From assembly GCA_002692055.1 (NCBI GenBank), contig NZJW01000008.1:7997-41558 (forward strand): a stretch of 33,562 bases of DNA, in the 5' to 3' direction. This DNA is from Candidatus Pelagibacter sp. (GTDB lineage Bacteria > Pseudomonadota > Alphaproteobacteria > Pelagibacterales > Pelagibacteraceae). This document shows positions 31,051 through 33,562 of this stretch, piece by piece; position 1 is the first letter of the stretch, and every line of letters begins with the position of its first letter. The notes under the pieces are model-generated. The model did no database searches. It was not told where the DNA came from and saw nothing but the letters and a program-made list of their open reading frames with translations. The position numbers and the translations under genes were made by a program.

Positions 31051-33341
31051 TGGCAACTTTTACAAAATCCTTAGAAAAGTCAATTTCAAATGCTTTTGCT
31101 TTAGCATCAGAAAAGAGTCATCAATATGTTACACTTGAACATTTACTATTTTCATTAATGGACGAAGAGGATGCTGTTAATGTAATGAAAGCATGCAGCG
31201 TAGACATAGGATTATTAAGGGAAAATTTAGAACATTATATTGATAATGAACTTGACAATATTGTAAATTCTGAAAAATTGAATGACCCTCAGCCCACAGC
31301 TGGGTTTCAAAGAGTGATACAGAGATCAATTGTTCATGTGCAATCTTCAGGTAAATCAGAAGTAACTGGAGCAAATATTTTAGTATCTCTTTTTGCTGAA
31401 AGAGAAAGTCATGCAACTTTTTTTTTACAAGAACAAGAAGTTACAAGATATGACGTAGTTAATTTTATATCACACGGTATTTCAAAAATTGAGAATTTTA
31501 CTTATACTGAAAACCTCGAACACGGACAAAAAACAAACACAAAAGCAAATGAAAAAACAGCACTTGATAACTTTTGTATTAATTTAAATTATAAAGCCTC
31601 CTGCAATAAAATAGATACTTTGATTGGCAGAGATGAAGAAGTTAATCGCATGGCCCAAATTTTATGCAGAAGAACAAAAAATAATCCTCTGTTAGTAGGT
31701 GACCCCGGCGTAGGCAAAACAGCTATTGTAGAGGGATTGGCTAAAAGAGTATTTAAAAACTGTGTTCCTGAACCACTAAAACACTGTACAATTTTTTCAC
31801 TAGATTTGGGCTCTTTGCTTGCTGGCACCAGGTATAGAGGTGACTTTGAAGAAAGATTAAAAACAATCATAAAAGAAATTGAAAAAAATGAAAATTATAT
31901 TTTATTTATAGATGAAATTCATACATTAGTTGGAGCTGGCACAACCACTGGCAATTCGATGGATGCTGCTAATATGCTAAAGCCGGCCCTACAATCAGGA
32001 AAAATTAAGTGCATTGGTTCAACAACTTTTACAGAATATCGTTCTAATTTTGAAAAAGATAGGGCTTTGCAAAGAAGATTTCAGAAAATAGATGTTTCAG
32101 AACCCTCAATTGAAGAAACTTACAAAATAATGTTTGGCTTAAGAGATAAATATGAGGAGTATCATAAAGTAAAATATAGTGACGCAGCTATTAGGACTTC
32201 TGTTGATCTTTCTTCTAAATATATTGGTAACAAACGACTTCCAGATAAATCTATAGATATTTTAGATGAATTAGGAGCTTACGAAAATTTAAAACTAAAA
32301 AAAGATAAAAAAGAAATTCTAGACGAAAATGATGTTGAAAAAATCGTTGCTAAAATAACCAAGATCCCTGAAAAAAGTATTACTGTAAATGATAGATATT
32401 ATTTAAAAGATTTAGATAAAAATCTAAAAAGACTAATTTACGGCCAAAATCATGCTGTAGATGCGTTATGTTCATCAATTAAACTATCGAGATCGGGTTT
32501 AAGAAATCCAGAAAAAACTATTGGGAATTATCTATTTAATGGTCCAACAGGAGTTGGTAAAACAGAGTTGGCAAAACAATTATCAAAGATACTGGGGGTT
32601 GAACTTGTAAGGTTTGACATGTCAGAATTTACCGAAAAACACACAATTTCAAAACTGATAGGTTCGCCTCCAGGTTATGTAGGTTTTGATCAAGGAGGTC
32701 AGTTATCCGAGTCAATTGAAAAAAATCCATATTGTGTTTTATTAATTGATGAAATTGAAAAAGCTCATCCAGATATTTTTAACATTCTTCTTCAAATTAT
32801 GGACTATGGAAAACTAAAAGATCAAAATGGCAAGGATATTGATTTTAGAAATGTGATTTTAATACTAACTAGTAATATTGGTGCCATTGAACTTGAAAAA
32901 GATCAAATAGGCTTTGTAAATAAAAAAAATGATAAAGTGGACCAAGAAACTATAAATAAAGTTTTTAGTCCTGAATTTAGAAATCGTTTAGACTCAATCA
33001 TTAGCTTTAATCGATTAGATAAATCTATAATTAAACAAATTGTAACTAAATTTATATTAGAATTAGAAACTCAATTGAACGCAAGAGACGTGGTCATAGA
33101 ACTTTCAAATCAAGCAAGCGATCTAATATGTAAAAAAGGTTATTCCGCAACAATGGGTGCTAGACCTATCTCACGATATATCGATGAAAATATTAAAAAA
33201 ATACTTGCTAATGAAATTATTCACGGCAAGCTTGTAGACGGGGGTCACGTAGCAGTTGATGTTGTTGATGATAAAATAATTTTTAACTATAAAAAAATAT
33301 CAAAATCAGAAAAGCCTGAAAAAGTTTTAGGTAAACATTAA
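31050..33341 (+). CDS. clpA: ATP-dependent Clp protease ATP-binding subunit ClpA
   Basis: Clp N-domain YVTLEHLLFSLM; Walker A motifs GDPGVGKTAIVEGLA and GPTGVGKTELAKQL; ELEKDQIGF; GARPISRYI. Confidence 0.97.
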   Translation: MATFTKSLEKSISNAFALASEKSHQYVTLEHLLFSLMDEEDAVNVMKACSVDIGLLRENLEHYIDNELDNIVNSEKLNDPQPTAGFQRVIQRSIVHVQSSGKSEVTGANILVSLFAERESHATFFLQEQEVTRYDVVNFISHGISKIENFTYTENLEHGQKTNTKANEKTALDNFCINLNYKASCNKIDTLIGRDEEVNRMAQILCRRTKNNPLLVGDPGVGKTAIVEGLAKRVFKNCVPEPLKHCTIFSLDLGSLLAGTRYRGDFEERLKTIIKEIEKNENYILFIDEIHTLVGAGTTTGNSMDAANMLKPALQSGKIKCIGSTTFTEYRSNFEKDRALQRRFQKIDVSEPSIEETYKIMFGLRDKYEEYHKVKYSDAAIRTSVDLSSKYIGNKRLPDKSIDILDELGAYENLKLKKDKKEILDENDVEKIVAKITKIPEKSITVNDRYYLKDLDKNLKRLIYGQNHAVDALCSSIKLSRSGLRNPEKTIGNYLFNGPTGVGKTELAKQLSKILGVELVRFDMSEFTEKHTISKLIGSPPGYVGFDQGGQLSESIEKNPYCVLLIDEIEKAHPDIFNILLQIMDYGKLKDQNGKDIDFRNVILILTSNIGAIELEKDQIGFVNKKNDKVDQETINKVFSPEFRNRLDSIISFNRLDKSIIKQIVTKFILELETQLNARDVVIELSNQASDLICKKGYSATMGARPISRYIDENIKKILANEIIHGKLVDGGHVAVDVVDDKIIFNYKKISKSEKPEKVLGKH

Positions 33342-33562
33342 ATTTCAAAAATAGTTTCCAATTCTACTGCTGCATTTAAAGGCAAGGAGTTTGCTCCGAT
33401 AACTGCTCTTGCATGCATTCCTTTTTCACCTAATACATTAATGATTAAGTCCGATGCGGTATTAAGTAATTTTGGGTGTTCTCTGAAATTATTAGTACAA
33501 TTATAATATCCAGTAATTTTAATACACCTCTTAACTAAATTCAAATTTCCTACTGCTTTTTG
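33338..33562 (-). CDS. Rid-family (YjgF/YER057c/UK114-like) protein, 5' end outside the window
   Basis: Reading frame runs off the window edge (QKAVGNLNLVKRCIKITGYYNC...ASDLIINVLGEKGMHARAVIGANSLPLNAAVELETIFEI); the track's start is an internal Leu TTG codon. Confidence 0.85.
   Translation of the reverse strand, partial: QKAVGNLNLVKRCIKITGYYNCTNNFREHPKLLNTASDLIINVLGEKGMHARAVIGANSLPLNAAVELETIFEI

Noticed and set aside
1-33562. Search for mobile elements, CRISPR arrays, defence cassettes, tRNA/rRNA genes or an accessory island
   Set aside because: No transposase, integrase, repeat array or tRNA-like cloverleaf recognised; the gene content is essentially all housekeeping.

Overview
The window is a low-GC, highly compacted alphaproteobacterial segment. 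Gene order, AT-richness and near-zero intergenic space resemble SAR11/Pelagibacterales, but that taxonomic placement is inference. From 3 to about 24,610 it is one unbroken plus-strand supercluster: rpoB-rpoC, rpsL-rpsG-fusA, rpsJ-rplC-rplD-rplW-rplB-rpsS-rplV-rpsC-rplP-rpmC-rpsQ, rplN-rplX-rplE-rpsN-rpsH-rplF-rplR-rpsE-rplO-secY-adk, rpsM-rpsK-rpoA-rplQ. A housekeeping block follows: crcB, an RluC/D-type pseudouridine synthase, lipB(-), mgtE, panC(-), galU-like, ugd, clpS, clpA, and the 3' part of a Rid-family gene(-). tuf and rpmD are absent from their usual positions. I see no mobile element, CRISPR array, tRNA or rRNA, and no convincing new multi-gene system. The observations most worth a second look are: (1) the only long gap (rpoC-rpsL), with a sigma70-like promoter and a nested hairpin leader upstream of rpsL; (2) a near-consensus promoter in the adk-rpsM gap; (3) apparent lack of room for the classical E. 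coli ribosomal-protein autoregulatory sites; (4) an L24 whose canonical C-terminus is replaced by a lysine-rich tail; (5) three convergent gene pairs whose ends all overlap, two of them interlocked on a TTAA palindrome.
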